Shown: piece by piece, positions 12,344 to 22,173 of the stretch
How the letters are laid out: the number at the start of each line of letters is the position of its first letter
Numbering within the stretch: the stretch's first letter is position 1
NCBI RefSeq assembly: GCF_000445185.1
Contig: NZ_AVAF01000153.1
Span: forward strand, 1 to 64,000
Direction of reading: 5' to 3'
Length of the DNA stretch: 64,000 bases
Source of the DNA: Thermoanaerobacter sp. A7A
Lineage (GTDB): Bacteria; Bacillota; Thermoanaerobacteria; Thermoanaerobacterales; Thermoanaerobacteraceae
Notes under the pieces: generated by a model
Database searches by the model: none
Told to the model about the DNA's origin: nothing
The model's input: the letters and a program-made list of their open reading frames with translations, nothing else
Made by a program: the position numbers and the translations under genes

Positions 12344-13072
12344 TCATCCTTTCAGAATTTTTTCAATAAAAGTTTTTCTGTGGATAGGACAGGGGCCATA
12401 TTTTTTTAGAGCTTCAATATGTTCTTTTGTACCATAACCTTTGTTTTTTTCAAAATTATACTGAGGATAGATTTTGTGGTATTCTTTCATCATTTTATCT
12501 CTTTCAACCTTTGCCAGTATAGAGGCGGCAGCTATAGAGATACTTTTTGAATCTCCTTTTACTATAGCTTTTTGATTTATCTCTATTTGAGGAATGGTAA
12601 TAGCATCTACTAAAAGGTAATCAATTTTTTGTTGTATTTTTGAAATAGCAATCTGCATAGCTTTATAGGTGGCATTTAATATATTTATTTTATCAATTTC
12701 TTCGCAATCAACTATTCCAAAGGAATAAGAGATAGCTACTTTTTTTATTACCTCCGACAATACTTCTCTTTTTTCTTCAGATAGTTTTTTCGAGTCATTT
12801 ATCTCAGGGATGAAAACTTCTTTAGGAAGTATTACACAGGCGGCAACTACTGGTCCTACTAAAGGACCTCTTCCCGCCTCGTCTACTCCAGCAATGAAAT
12901 TTAAATTTAATTGATATAATTGATTTTCATAGTATTTTAGATTATTTATTCTTTCTGTTTCTTTTTCAAGCCACTTTTTAGCCGCTTCATTTAAGCTGAG
13001 AGATTGAAAGTCACAAAAGGGATTTTGGTATAAATAGTTTTTGAGTTGGCGTAGGTTATATAAGTTTGACAT
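12344..13072 (-). CDS. rnhB: Ribonuclease HII
   Basis: FIAGVDEAGRGPLVGPVVAACVIL, INDSKKLSEEKRE, AAASILAKVERD. Confidence 0.97.
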   Translation of the reverse strand: MSNLYNLRQLKNYLYQNPFCDFQSLSLNEAAKKWLEKETERINNLKYYENQLYQLNLNFIAGVDEAGRGPLVGPVVAACVILPKEVFIPEINDSKKLSEEKREVLSEVIKKVAISYSFGIVDCEEIDKINILNATYKAMQIAISKIQQKIDYLLVDAITIPQIEINQKAIVKGDSKSISIAAASILAKVERDKMMKEYHKIYPQYNFEKNKGYGTKEHIEALKKYGPCPIHRKTFIEKILKG

Positions 13073-13161
13073 TGTATCACCTTTCTTTTTTCTTTATTTT
13101 ATCACAGGTTATGTATTATAATAAAGATAATTAGGGAAAACGATGTTAAAGGGGAGCAATT

Positions 13162-14250
13162 ATGGAAAGGGAAAAGATTTTTAAAATATGGTTAAGTACT
13201 GTCAAAGGAATAGGGTATAAAAGTTTTGTTCAATTGATGGAATTTTTCAAAACTGCGGAAGGTGTGTATAAAGCAAAAGAAATTGATATTTTTAAAGCAA
13301 TAGGAAATAGAAAATTAGTACAAAATATAATAGAAGCTCAGAAGTTGAACCCTTTTGATTATATAGAAAGATTGCAAAATTCAAAAATAAGTGTATATAC
13401 ATTAGAAGAGGAGGAATATCCGAAAGAATTAAAAAATATTTATGATCCACCTCCTGTTTTATATTTGAAGGGGAATATAAATTTAAAAGATAATTTGCGC
13501 ATTGCCATGGTGGGCGCAAGAAATGCTACTTTTTATGGAAAACAAGTGGCACAAAAATTGGCATATGAGCTGTCAGAAAGAGGTATAACAGTTGTAAGTG
13601 GCATGGCAAGAGGAATTGATAGTTTTTCTCATATAGGAGCTTTGAAGGGAAGAGGAAAAACTATTGCTGTTTTGGGAAATGGCATAAACATAGTTTATCC
13701 AAGAGAAAATAAAAAGCTGATGGAGCAAATTAGTGAGGAGGGATTGCTGGTTTCAGAGTTTCCTCTTGATTCTCCTCCACTGCCACAAAATTTTCCTCTG
13801 AGGAATAGAATCATAAGCGGGTTATCTCTTGGGGTAGTTGTGATAGAAGCAGGAATAAAAAGTGGATCTTTATTGACGGCTCAATTTGCCTTAGAACAAG
13901 GAAGAGAGGTTTTTGCAGTACCTGGGAATATAACGAGTGCTTATAGCAGAGGAACAAATGAGCTCATAAAACAAGGTGCGAAAATTGTAATTGGTGTTGA
14001 GGATATTTTAGAAGAATTTAATTTAAGAGAGGATGTACAACAAAAGATTGAAGAAAATCTTATATTTCCTCTTACGGAGGAAGAGAAAGAAGTGTACGAT
14101 TTTATTTGTGAAGCTCCAAGAGATATAGAAGAAATAGCAGGCTATGTGAAAATAAAAATCTCAAAAGTTAATGCAATTTTATCTTCTTTAATGTTAAAAG
14201 GTATGATTGAAAAACTTCCTGGCAATAAATATGAGAAAAAAATATTTTGA
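13162..14250 (+). CDS. dprA: DNA processing protein DprA/Smf
   Basis: AMVGARNATFYGKQVA, VVSGMARGIDSFSHIGAL, FPLRNRIISGLS, ESGSLLTA-like IKSGSLLTAQFALEQGREVFAVPGN. Confidence 0.96.
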   Translation: MEREKIFKIWLSTVKGIGYKSFVQLMEFFKTAEGVYKAKEIDIFKAIGNRKLVQNIIEAQKLNPFDYIERLQNSKISVYTLEEEEYPKELKNIYDPPPVLYLKGNINLKDNLRIAMVGARNATFYGKQVAQKLAYELSERGITVVSGMARGIDSFSHIGALKGRGKTIAVLGNGINIVYPRENKKLMEQISEEGLLVSEFPLDSPPLPQNFPLRNRIISGLSLGVVVIEAGIKSGSLLTAQFALEQGREVFAVPGNITSAYSRGTNELIKQGAKIVIGVEDILEEFNLREDVQQKIEENLIFPLTEEEKEVYDFICEAPRDIEEIAGYVKIKISKVNAILSSLMLKGMIEKLPGNKYEKKIF

Positions 14251-14275
14251 TAATTGTCAAAAACTTTGATATAAT
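14247..14275 (+). promoter_or_regulatory. Putative topA promoter with extended -10
   Basis: TTGATA (14247-14252), 17 nt spacer, TG-A-TATAAT (TATAAT 14270-14275). Confidence 0.65.
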
Positions 14276-14300
14276 TATAAATTGTTTTGGAGGTGTCGAA

Positions 14301-16382
14301 ATGGCAAAATCTCTCGTTATTGTGGAATCTCCAGCTAAAGCTAAGACCATCTCTAAATTTTTAGGCAAAAATTTTAAAGTAGCAGCCTCCATGGGACATG
14401 TTAGGGATTTGCCTAAAAGTCAATTAGGTATCGATATTGAAAATAATTTTGCTCCTAAGTACATAACTATCAGGGGAAAAGGGGCTATTATAGAGAATTT
14501 AAAAAAAGAAGCAAAGGATGCAGATAAAATTTTTTTGGCCACTGACCCTGACAGAGAAGGAGAAGCAATTTCCTGGCATATTGCCCAATTGTTAAATTTG
14601 AATATTGAGGAGCCTTGTCGCATAGAATTTCACGAGATTACAAAAAATGCAGTGCAAACTGCTCTTAAAAGCCCTCGCTCTATAGATTTAAATTTGGTAG
14701 ATGCGCAACAAGCCAGGAGAATTCTTGATAGATTGGTAGGATATAAAATAAGTCCCCTTCTTTGGAAAAAAATAAAGAGGGGACTAAGTGCAGGCAGAGT
14801 TCAATCAGTAGCAGCTAGGCTTATCTGCGACAGAGAAAGAGAAATAGAAGCCTTTGTGCCAGAAGAATATTGGAGTATTACCGCGATTCTCTCTGATGAG
14901 AAAAACTCTGGCAAGTTTGAGGCAAAATTCTACGGTACCAGAGAGGATAAAGTTGAGTTAAAGACAAAAGAAGATGTAGACAAAATATTAGCAGCATTGT
15001 CTGAAGAATACATTATAGATAAAGTAAAAACAGGTGTAAAAAAGAGGAATCCTTCTCCACCTTTTATCACTAGTACTTTGCAACAAGAAGCTTCGAGAAA
15101 ATTGGGATTTACTGCAAAAAAAACTATGTTAATCGCACAACAATTATATGAAGGCGTAGAAATCAAAGGAGAAGGCAGTGTAGGTCTTATTACTTATATA
15201 AGGACTGATTCTACAAGAGTCGCAAATGAAGCTAAGGCTGAAGTCTATAAATACATAGTTGAAAAGTTTGGAAAAGAGTATACCAATCCTGAAGCAAATT
15301 ATGCTTCTAAAAGAGCCAATGTACAGGATGCTCACGAGGCTATAAGACCTACTTCTATTTATAGGGATCCGGAAAGTATAAAAGATTCTCTAACGCCAGA
15401 CCAATATAAATTGTACAAACTAGTTTGGAGTAGATTCCTAGCAAGTCAAATGGCACCTGCGATTTACGATACTGTTTCTATGGATATAGTAAATAATGGA
15501 TATGTTTTTAAAGCCTCCGGTTCTAGCATTAAATTTTTAGGTTTTATGACAGTGTATGTAGAAGGAACAGATATGCAAGAAGAGGAAGAAAAAACTGTAC
15601 CTGTGCTTCAAGAAGGAACCAAATTGTTTTTAGAGGAATTAAAGCCAATGCAACATTTTACCCAGCCTCCGCCTCGATATACAGAAGCTTCTTTGATTAA
15701 AGAATTAGAAGAAAAAGGAATAGGCCGTCCCAGTACTTATGCTCCTACTATCTCTACTTTGTTAGAAAGAGGATATATGGTAAAAGATAAAAAGAATTTA
15801 AAACCTACAGAATTAGGTTTTATTGTGACAGACGCATTAAAGGAGTTCTTTTCCAAAATTGTAGATGTAAAATTTACTGCTGAGATGGAAGAGCAGCTGG
15901 ATAAGATTGAAGAAGGTCAAGTGAAGTGGTATGAAGTGGTGCAAGAGTTTTATGAAGACTTTTATAATACTTTGAAAATTGCTGAAGAACAAATGGAAGA
16001 GATAGACGTAAAGGAAGAAGTAGAAGTAACTGACATTAAATGTGAACTTTGCGGGAGAAATATGGTTGTAAAGAAAGGCAGGTATGGAAAATTTCTTGCT
16101 TGTTCTGGTTTTCCTGAATGTAAAAATACAAAACCTTTGTACGAAAAGGTTGGTGTGAAATGCCCTAAATGTGGTGGAGAAATTGTAAAGAAAAAGAGCA
16201 AAAAAGGGCGAACGTATTACGCTTGCGAAAATGCACCTAATTGCGATTTCATATTGTGGGATAAGCCCGTTGATGAAAAATGTCCTGTTTGTGGTAGCTT
16301 GTTAGTAGAAAAAAATACAAAAAATGGTCATATACTAAAATGCTCTAATCCAGAATGTGATTATCAAAAAGAAGTTAAATGA
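14301..16382 (+). CDS. topA: DNA topoisomerase I
   Basis: AKSLVIVESPAKAKTISKFLG, DPDREGEAISWH, GLITYIRTDSTR, C-terminal zinc fingers (CELCGRNM..., CPKCGGE..., CPVCGS...). ATG 14301 follows GGAGG; listed start 14247 lies in the promoter. Confidence 0.98.
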   Translation: MAKSLVIVESPAKAKTISKFLGKNFKVAASMGHVRDLPKSQLGIDIENNFAPKYITIRGKGAIIENLKKEAKDADKIFLATDPDREGEAISWHIAQLLNLNIEEPCRIEFHEITKNAVQTALKSPRSIDLNLVDAQQARRILDRLVGYKISPLLWKKIKRGLSAGRVQSVAARLICDREREIEAFVPEEYWSITAILSDEKNSGKFEAKFYGTREDKVELKTKEDVDKILAALSEEYIIDKVKTGVKKRNPSPPFITSTLQQEASRKLGFTAKKTMLIAQQLYEGVEIKGEGSVGLITYIRTDSTRVANEAKAEVYKYIVEKFGKEYTNPEANYASKRANVQDAHEAIRPTSIYRDPESIKDSLTPDQYKLYKLVWSRFLASQMAPAIYDTVSMDIVNNGYVFKASGSSIKFLGFMTVYVEGTDMQEEEEKTVPVLQEGTKLFLEELKPMQHFTQPPPRYTEASLIKELEEKGIGRPSTYAPTISTLLERGYMVKDKKNLKPTELGFIVTDALKEFFSKIVDVKFTAEMEEQLDKIEEGQVKWYEVVQEFYEDFYNTLKIAEEQMEEIDVKEEVEVTDIKCELCGRNMVVKKGRYGKFLACSGFPECKNTKPLYEKVGVKCPKCGGEIVKKKSKKGRTYYACENAPNCDFILWDKPVDEKCPVCGSLLVEKNTKNGHILKCSNPECDYQKEVK

Positions 16383-16408
16383 ATTTAACAAAAATTTTGA
16401 ATTAATTC

Positions 16409-16437
16409 TTGAAGCATTGTGAAAAATGTGTTAATAT
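16409..16437 (+). promoter_or_regulatory. Putative promoter for hslVU-codY
   Basis: TTGAAG (16409-16414), 17 nt spacer, TAATAT (16432-16437). Confidence 0.4.
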
Positions 16438-16461
16438 TAAACTATCTAAAGGGGTGTAAAC

Positions 16462-16992
16462 ATGTTTAAGGGTACTACCATAATTGCTGTGAGAAAAGGC
16501 GATAAAGTGTCAGTGGCTGGTGATGGGCAGATTACCTTTGGAGAAAATACAATCTTAAAACATGGCGCGAAAAAAATTAGAAGATTATACAATGGAGAAG
16601 TAATAGTGGGATTTGCTGGTTCGGTAGCTGATGCTTTGACTCTTTCGCAAAAATTTGAAGAAAAACTGGAACAATATGGTGGGAATTTAAAGCGGGCTGC
16701 AGTAGAGCTGGCACAGGAATGGAGAAAAGACAAGATTTTAAGAAAGTTAGAGGCTCTTTTGATTGCGGTAGATAAAAAGGATACCTTACTAATTTCTGGC
16801 ACTGGGGAAGTTATTGAACCAGATGAGGATGTGATCGGGATAGGATCTGGAGGAAATTATGCTATGGCTGCAGCCTTAGCGCTACGGTATAATACTGATT
16901 TAGATACAGAAGATATAGCAAAAAAAGCTTTAGAGATAGCTTCAAAGATTTGCGTTTACACTAATAACAACATAACAGTTGAGACTTTATAG
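16462..16992 (+). CDS. hslV: ATP-dependent protease subunit HslV/ClpQ
   Basis: [24 protein letters not shown]; internal catalytic Thr after a short propeptide (MFKG-TTI). Confidence 0.97.
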   Translation: MFKGTTIIAVRKGDKVSVAGDGQITFGENTILKHGAKKIRRLYNGEVIVGFAGSVADALTLSQKFEEKLEQYGGNLKRAAVELAQEWRKDKILRKLEALLIAVDKKDTLLISGTGEVIEPDEDVIGIGSGGNYAMAAALALRYNTDLDTEDIAKKALEIASKICVYTNNNITVETL

Positions 16993-17004
16993 GGGGTGCT
17001 TTAA

Positions 17005-18384
17005 GTGAAGAATTATACTCCCAAGGAGATTGTAGAGGAATTAGATAAGTATATTGTAGGACAAAAGGAAGCTAAAAAGTCAGTAGCAGTGGCTTTAAGA
17101 AATAGATATAGGAGAAATCTTTTATCTGACGATTTTAAAGAAGAAGTGACCCCCAAAAATATAATTATGGTAGGCCCTACTGGAGTAGGAAAGACAGAGA
17201 TTGCTCGAAGAATTGCGAAATTAGTAGAAGCTCCTTTTGTTAAAGTGGAGGCTACTAAGTTTACTGAGGTAGGATACGTAGGACGAGATGTGGATTCCAT
17301 GGTTAGAGACCTTGTAGAGGCTGCTGTAAGAATGGTAAAAGAGGAAAAATTAAAAAAAGTTACTGAAAAAGCGAAAAAAATTGCAGAAGATAGACTAATT
17401 GATTACATAGTCGGAAAAAGAAAAAAACAGGCTAAAAATCCTTTTGAAATGTTGTTTAATTATCCTGCAGCCGAGAAAAGTGAAGAGACAGAAGAAGAAA
17501 GTATGCAATATAAAAGAGAAGAAATAAGGCAAAAGTTAAGAAATGGCGAGCTAGATAACTATGTAGTGGAAATAGAAGTAACAGATACATCTACACCAAT
17601 GATGGAGATGTATACTAATTTAGGGTCCGAAGAAATGAACATAAATTTGCAAGATATATTTGCTGACATTTTACCTAAAAAGAAAAAAATTAAAAAAGTT
17701 CCTGTTTATGAAGCAAAAAGAATTCTAGAGTCTGAAGAAGCTCAAAACCTTATAGATATGGATGAAGTAATTGAAGAGGCTATTAAAAGAGCAGAAAACG
17801 ATGGAATAATTTTCATAGATGAAATTGACAAAATTGCCAGCAGTGGTTATACAGCAGGACCAGATGTATCAAGGGAAGGAGTTCAAAGGGATATTCTTCC
17901 TATAATTGAAGGTTGTACAGTAATGACAAAATACGGTCCTGTTAAGACAGACCATATATTGTTTATAGCAGCTGGTGCTTTTAACATTGCAAAAGTGTCT
18001 GATTTAATCCCGGAGCTACAAGGAAGATTTCCTGTAAGAGTTAGTTTAAAACCTCTCACAAAAGAGGACTTTATAAGAATATTAAAGGAGCCTAAAAATG
18101 CTCTTACAAAACAGTATCAAGAGCTTTTAAGAACGGAAGGAATAGAAGTTAAATACACTGATGAAGCAATTGAGGCTATTGCAGAAGTAGCATATCTTAT
18201 AAATCAACAATCGGAGGACATTGGCGCAAGAAGATTGCACACTGTCATGGAGAAGTTGTTTGAAGAATTATCTTTTAATGCGCCAGACCTGAAAGGACAG
18301 CAAATAGTGATAACTGAAGAGTATGTAAAAGAGCAATTAAAGGATAGTCTCAATAAATACGAAGTTAATAAATACATTTTATGA
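17005..18384 (+). CDS. hslU: ATP-dependent protease ATPase subunit HslU/ClpY
   Basis: [71 protein letters not shown]. Confidence 0.98.
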   Translation: MKNYTPKEIVEELDKYIVGQKEAKKSVAVALRNRYRRNLLSDDFKEEVTPKNIIMVGPTGVGKTEIARRIAKLVEAPFVKVEATKFTEVGYVGRDVDSMVRDLVEAAVRMVKEEKLKKVTEKAKKIAEDRLIDYIVGKRKKQAKNPFEMLFNYPAAEKSEETEEESMQYKREEIRQKLRNGELDNYVVEIEVTDTSTPMMEMYTNLGSEEMNINLQDIFADILPKKKKIKKVPVYEAKRILESEEAQNLIDMDEVIEEAIKRAENDGIIFIDEIDKIASSGYTAGPDVSREGVQRDILPIIEGCTVMTKYGPVKTDHILFIAAGAFNIAKVSDLIPELQGRFPVRVSLKPLTKEDFIRILKEPKNALTKQYQELLRTEGIEVKYTDEAIEAIAEVAYLINQQSEDIGARRLHTVMEKLFEELSFNAPDLKGQQIVITEEYVKEQLKDSLNKYEVNKYIL

Positions 18385-18413
18385 TAATAAAAAAACATAG
18401 GAGGATTAAAAAT

Positions 18414-19166
18414 ATGAGCACACTATTAGAAAAAACTAGAAAAGTAAATCGGATTTTGCAAAAAACAGGAATTCAACCAGTTGATTTTAACGAAATGGCT
18501 AGTATCCTAAAAGATGTCATTGAGGCCAACGTATATATTTTGAGTAGAAAGGGTAAAGTATTAGGTTACAGTATATTAAAGGATTATGGAAATGACATTT
18601 TTGCTCAAAGTAAAATAATACCTGAAGAATATAATGACAAACTTTTGCGAGTGACGGAGACGCTGGCTAATGATAAAGGTAATCTTTTTAAAGAGGATAA
18701 AATTTTATCAGATTTAATTTTGACTATAGTACCTGTCAATGGCGGTGGGGACAGATTAGGAACTTTAGTCTTATCAAGAGGGGTAAAAGAATTTACTGAT
18801 GATGACTTGATATTAGCGGAATACGGTGCTACAGTAGTTGGTCTTGAAATTTTAAGGTCGAAAAATGAAGAAATAGAAGATGAAGCGAGAAAAAGAGCAG
18901 TTGTTCAAATGGCACTAGGAACACTTTCTTACTCCGAATTAGAAGCTATAAAAAATATTTTTGAAGAGCTAAATGGAAAAGAAGGATTATTAGTTGCAAG
19001 TAAAATAGCAGATAAAGTAGGTATTACAAGGTCTGTAATTGTAAATGCACTTAGAAAGTTTGAAAGTGCTGGCATAATTGAGTCAAGGTCTTTAGGAATG
19101 AAAGGTACCCATATAAGGGTACTAAACGATAAATTATTAGAAGAGTTAGAGAAAATGAAAAGATAA
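18414..19166 (+). CDS. codY: GTP-sensing transcriptional pleiotropic repressor CodY
   Basis: [13 protein letters not shown] start, GAF-like region, C-terminal w[50 protein letters not shown] at 18414 follows GGAGG. Confidence 0.97.
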   Translation: MSTLLEKTRKVNRILQKTGIQPVDFNEMASILKDVIEANVYILSRKGKVLGYSILKDYGNDIFAQSKIIPEEYNDKLLRVTETLANDKGNLFKEDKILSDLILTIVPVNGGGDRLGTLVLSRGVKEFTDDDLILAEYGATVVGLEILRSKNEEIEDEARKRAVVQMALGTLSYSELEAIKNIFEELNGKEGLLVASKIADKVGITRSVIVNALRKFESAGIIESRSLGMKGTHIRVLNDKLLEELEKMKR

Positions 19167-19192
19167 AAATTTAAACCCTTATTGAAAAATAT

Positions 19193-19245
19193 AAGTCTCC
19201 GCTTTTATGCATGGGGTTGTACTTTAGCATGAAAGCAGGAGACTT
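19193..19245 (+). terminator. Long imperfect hairpin downstream of codY
   Basis: aagtctcc-gctttt-atgc ... gcat-gaaagc-a-ggagactt: about 18 paired positions, one bulged A, 16 nt loop. Confidence 0.55.
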
Positions 19246-19255
19246 AATTTTATGT

Positions 19256-19287
19256 AAAAGAGTCTTATGAAAATAGGACTTTTTTCT
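19256..19287 (+). terminator. Rho-independent terminator before the fla/che operon
   Basis: agtcttat-gaaa-ataggact followed by tttttc. Confidence 0.7.
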
Positions 19288-19309
19288 TATGGTGTAAACT
19301 ATTACGGCA

Positions 19310-19318
19310 TGATATAAT
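19310..19318 (+). promoter_or_regulatory. Putative extended -10 promoter of the fla/che operon
   Basis: TG-A-TATAAT: perfect extended -10, weak -35 (TGGTGT at 17 nt). Confidence 0.55.
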
Positions 19319-19321
19319 ATT

Positions 19322-19427
19322 ATTCGATAAAAATTGATATTATTTTACAAAAAAGGCAGTATTAAAACAAAGTTAAATATTTATTTTTTGGCTTATTTTA
19401 GCAGGATTTTTGATTTTTTTATCGAAT
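19322..19427. repeat. Perfect 12-bp inverted repeat in the flgB leader
   Basis: attcgataaaaa (19322-19333) and tttttatcgaat (19416-19427) are exact reverse complements. Confidence 0.9.
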
Positions 19428-19463
19428 TAAGTATATTGTGGTCGAATAAGAGGAGGCGAGAAA

Positions 19464-19871
19464 ATGCTGGATTTAGGAATTGAAAATATAGATTTATTAC
19501 AAAAGGGATTGTACGCAGCCACTGTAAGAAACAATGTGATTGCCAATAACATTGCTAATGTGGATACTCCTAATTTCAAAAGGTCTGAAGTCAAATTTGA
19601 GGATATTTTAAAAGATGCTATAAATGGTACAAAGTTAAGAGGTTATGTTACAAACCCTAAGCATATTCCTATTGGCCCACCTGCTATTGATTCCATACAA
19701 CCAGAAATTGTTCAAGTAAATGACACTTCCATGAGGTTAGATGGAAATAATGTAGACATAGATGCCGAAATGGCAAATTTGGCTAAGAATCAGTTGTATT
19801 ACTATGCCCTTGTCCAAAGAGTGAACGGAGAGCTTAATTCTATCATGACTGCTGTAAAAGATGGGAGGTAA
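19464..19871 (+). CDS. flgB: Flagellar basal-body rod protein FlgB
   Basis: RNNVIANNIANVDTPNFKRSEVKFEDIL. Confidence 0.96.
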   Translation: MLDLGIENIDLLQKGLYAATVRNNVIANNIANVDTPNFKRSEVKFEDILKDAINGTKLRGYVTNPKHIPIGPPAIDSIQPEIVQVNDTSMRLDGNNVDIDAEMANLAKNQLYYYALVQRVNGELNSIMTAVKDGR

Positions 19872-19876
19872 TTTAA

Positions 19877-20320
19877 ATGAACTTATTTAGATCGATGGAC
19901 ATAAGCGCTTCAGGTCTAACTGCAGAACGAGTTAGGATGGATGTAATATCTCAAAATATAGCTAATGTAAATACTACAAGAACAGTTCAAGGAGGGCCTT
20001 ATAGGAGAAAATTAGTGGTTTTAAAAGAAATACAACCTGATAGTTTTCAGAGCATTCTTGATAAAGTTAGAGGCAAATACAGTGGCAAAGGTGTAGAAGT
20101 TGTCCAAATATCAGAAGATGTCCAAACTCCTCTTAGAGAAGTTTATGACCCTGGACATCCTGATGCTGACCAAAATGGATATGTGGAGTACCCAAATGTA
20201 AACATTGTTTCTGAAATGGTGGATATGATTTCTGCTACTCGTGCTTATGAAGCCAATGTAACAGCTTTTAATGCTTCAAAAGCTATGTTTCAAAAGTCTT
20301 TAGAAATCGGTAGGGGGTAG
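19877..20320 (+). CDS. flgC: Flagellar basal-body rod protein FlgC
   Basis: SMDISASGLTAERVRMDVISQNIANVNTTRT...YPNVNIVSEMVDMISATRAYEANVTAFNASKAM. Confidence 0.97.
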   Translation: MNLFRSMDISASGLTAERVRMDVISQNIANVNTTRTVQGGPYRRKLVVLKEIQPDSFQSILDKVRGKYSGKGVEVVQISEDVQTPLREVYDPGHPDADQNGYVEYPNVNIVSEMVDMISATRAYEANVTAFNASKAMFQKSLEIGRG

Positions 20321-20326
20321 ATATAA

Positions 20327-20623
20327 ATGGTTAATCAAATAACACCGGTTAATCCAATAACTTTGGATAGCACTTTAGAAGCAACACAGAATAGCAGTAA
20401 AATAAATACTTTTAGTGACTTTTTAAAAGAAGCTCTTAATAAGGTAAATGATTTACAGTTAACGGCAATGAAAAATGACCAAAAACTTGTAACTGGTGAA
20501 ATTGACGATATAAATCAAGTGATGATAGATGCTGCGAAGGCTGATATTGCACTGCAGCTTACAATTCAAATAAAAAATAAAGTGTTGGAGGCCTATCAGG
20601 AAATAATGAGAATGCCATTGTAA
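20327..20623 (+). CDS. fliE: Flagellar hook-basal body protein FliE
   Basis: FSDFLKEALNKVNDLQ... VMIDAAKADIALQLTIQIKNKVLEAYQEIMRMPL. Confidence 0.96.
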   Translation: MVNQITPVNPITLDSTLEATQNSSKINTFSDFLKEALNKVNDLQLTAMKNDQKLVTGEIDDINQVMIDAAKADIALQLTIQIKNKVLEAYQEIMRMPL

Positions 20624-20650
20624 TGTCTTTAATTGAAATGAGGTGAATTA

Positions 20651-22162
20651 ATGCCAGAGTTCATTGCCAACTTTAGAGAGCAACTGACAGACTTTTGGAA
20701 TAAGTTTGATAAAAAACAAAAGATACAGTTAGGAATTATTGCTATTTTACTTTTTATAGGCATTTCTTTATTAGTTTACCTAGTTAATAGGCCTAATTAT
20801 GTAGTTTTATATTCAGATCTAAGTATAAAAGATGCGGGAGCGGTAGTTGAAAAATTAAAAACCGAATTCAAGATTCCATATAAAATATCGAACGATGGGA
20901 CGACAATTTTAGTTCCTGTGCAATACAAAGATGAAGTGAGAATGAAACTTGCGACAGAAGGAATCCCACAAGGGGGATTTAGCTTTCAAGACGCTATGAA
21001 TAACTCTCTTGCAACAACAGACCAAGAGAGAAGACAAAAGTATTTGTATTTTCTTCAAAATGAAATACAAAATTCTTTAAAAACTATAGATGGAGTGCAA
21101 GATGCTATTGTCAACATCGCGGTACCTGACCAAAATGCCTTTGTACTTTCTAATACTACTAATCAAGCTACAGCAGCTGTAATGTTGACTTTAAAACCAG
21201 GCGTAACTTTATCTTCTTCTCAAGTTAAAGGAATTATAGATTTTGTATCTAAAAGCGTTGAAGGTTTAAAACCTGAAAATGTTACTGTAATTGATAATAA
21301 TGGTAAAATCCTTACTGCAGAAAGTGATACTACTGCTGAAAATACTAATACTCAATTTGCTCTTCAAAAAAAAGTTCAAGAAGATTTACAAAACAGTCTT
21401 CAAACTCTTTTAGAACAAATTTTTGGTCCTGGAAATGTTGTTGTTAGAGCTAACGTAACTTTAAATTTTGATAAAAAGACGGAAGACAAAATAGAGTATT
21501 TTCCTGTTCAAGGTAATGACAATAAAGGAATTGTAAGAAGCGTACAAGAACTTAAAGAAAAAGCTACAGGTACACAGGGGACAAATCCAACAGGTACTGC
21601 GTCAAATAATCCTCCTGTAACTTCAACAACTAGCAATAATACTTCTGATTACAATAAAACAGAAACTACTATAAACTACGAAATAAATCAGATTAAGACA
21701 AGTCTTGTTCAAGCGGAAGGTAAGATTGAAAGTATTTCTGTTGCGGTTGTTGTAAATCAAAATCTCAATAATTCTATGAAACAACAAATTGCTGACTTGG
21801 TTACAAAAGCTGCAGGCGGAGATTCTCTTGTAAAAGTATCGGTTCAAGGAATGCAATTTAACCAAGACCTGTTAAAAACAATGCAGCAGCAGGCAAAAGC
21901 TTCAAAAGGAGTACCAGTATATGTGTGGGCTATATTAGCGGCTTTAGTGTTAGGAGGCGGACTGTTCCTTATTATGATGAGAAGGAAGAAAAAAGAAACC
22001 TCTTTAACTACAGCTGAACAGGAGGTCTTAGCTACTGTAGAGCCTACTTATGTGATAGATTTCTCTGATAAGGACGAAAAGAAAAAACAGATAGAAAAAC
22101 TTATAAAAGAAAAGCCGGATATTGTTGTTCAGATTATTAGGACATGGCTTAATGAAGAGTAG
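20651..22162 (+). CDS. fliF: Flagellar M-ring protein FliF
   Basis: NYVVLYSDLSIKDAGAVVEKL, two TM segments, C-terminal FliG-binding region. Confidence 0.97.
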   Translation: MPEFIANFREQLTDFWNKFDKKQKIQLGIIAILLFIGISLLVYLVNRPNYVVLYSDLSIKDAGAVVEKLKTEFKIPYKISNDGTTILVPVQYKDEVRMKLATEGIPQGGFSFQDAMNNSLATTDQERRQKYLYFLQNEIQNSLKTIDGVQDAIVNIAVPDQNAFVLSNTTNQATAAVMLTLKPGVTLSSSQVKGIIDFVSKSVEGLKPENVTVIDNNGKILTAESDTTAENTNTQFALQKKVQEDLQNSLQTLLEQIFGPGNVVVRANVTLNFDKKTEDKIEYFPVQGNDNKGIVRSVQELKEKATGTQGTNPTGTASNNPPVTSTTSNNTSDYNKTETTINYEINQIKTSLVQAEGKIESISVAVVVNQNLNNSMKQQIADLVTKAAGGDSLVKVSVQGMQFNQDLLKTMQQQAKASKGVPVYVWAILAALVLGGGLFLIMMRRKKKETSLTTAEQEVLATVEPTYVIDFSDKDEKKKQIEKLIKEKPDIVVQIIRTWLNEE

Positions 22163-22173
22163 GTGGTGTTGTT

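Noticed and set aside
20327-20365. Short tandem repeat ggttaatcaaataacacc/ggttaatccaataact in fliE
   Set aside because: Two imperfect copies within a coding N-terminus; likely chance or minor duplication without evident function.
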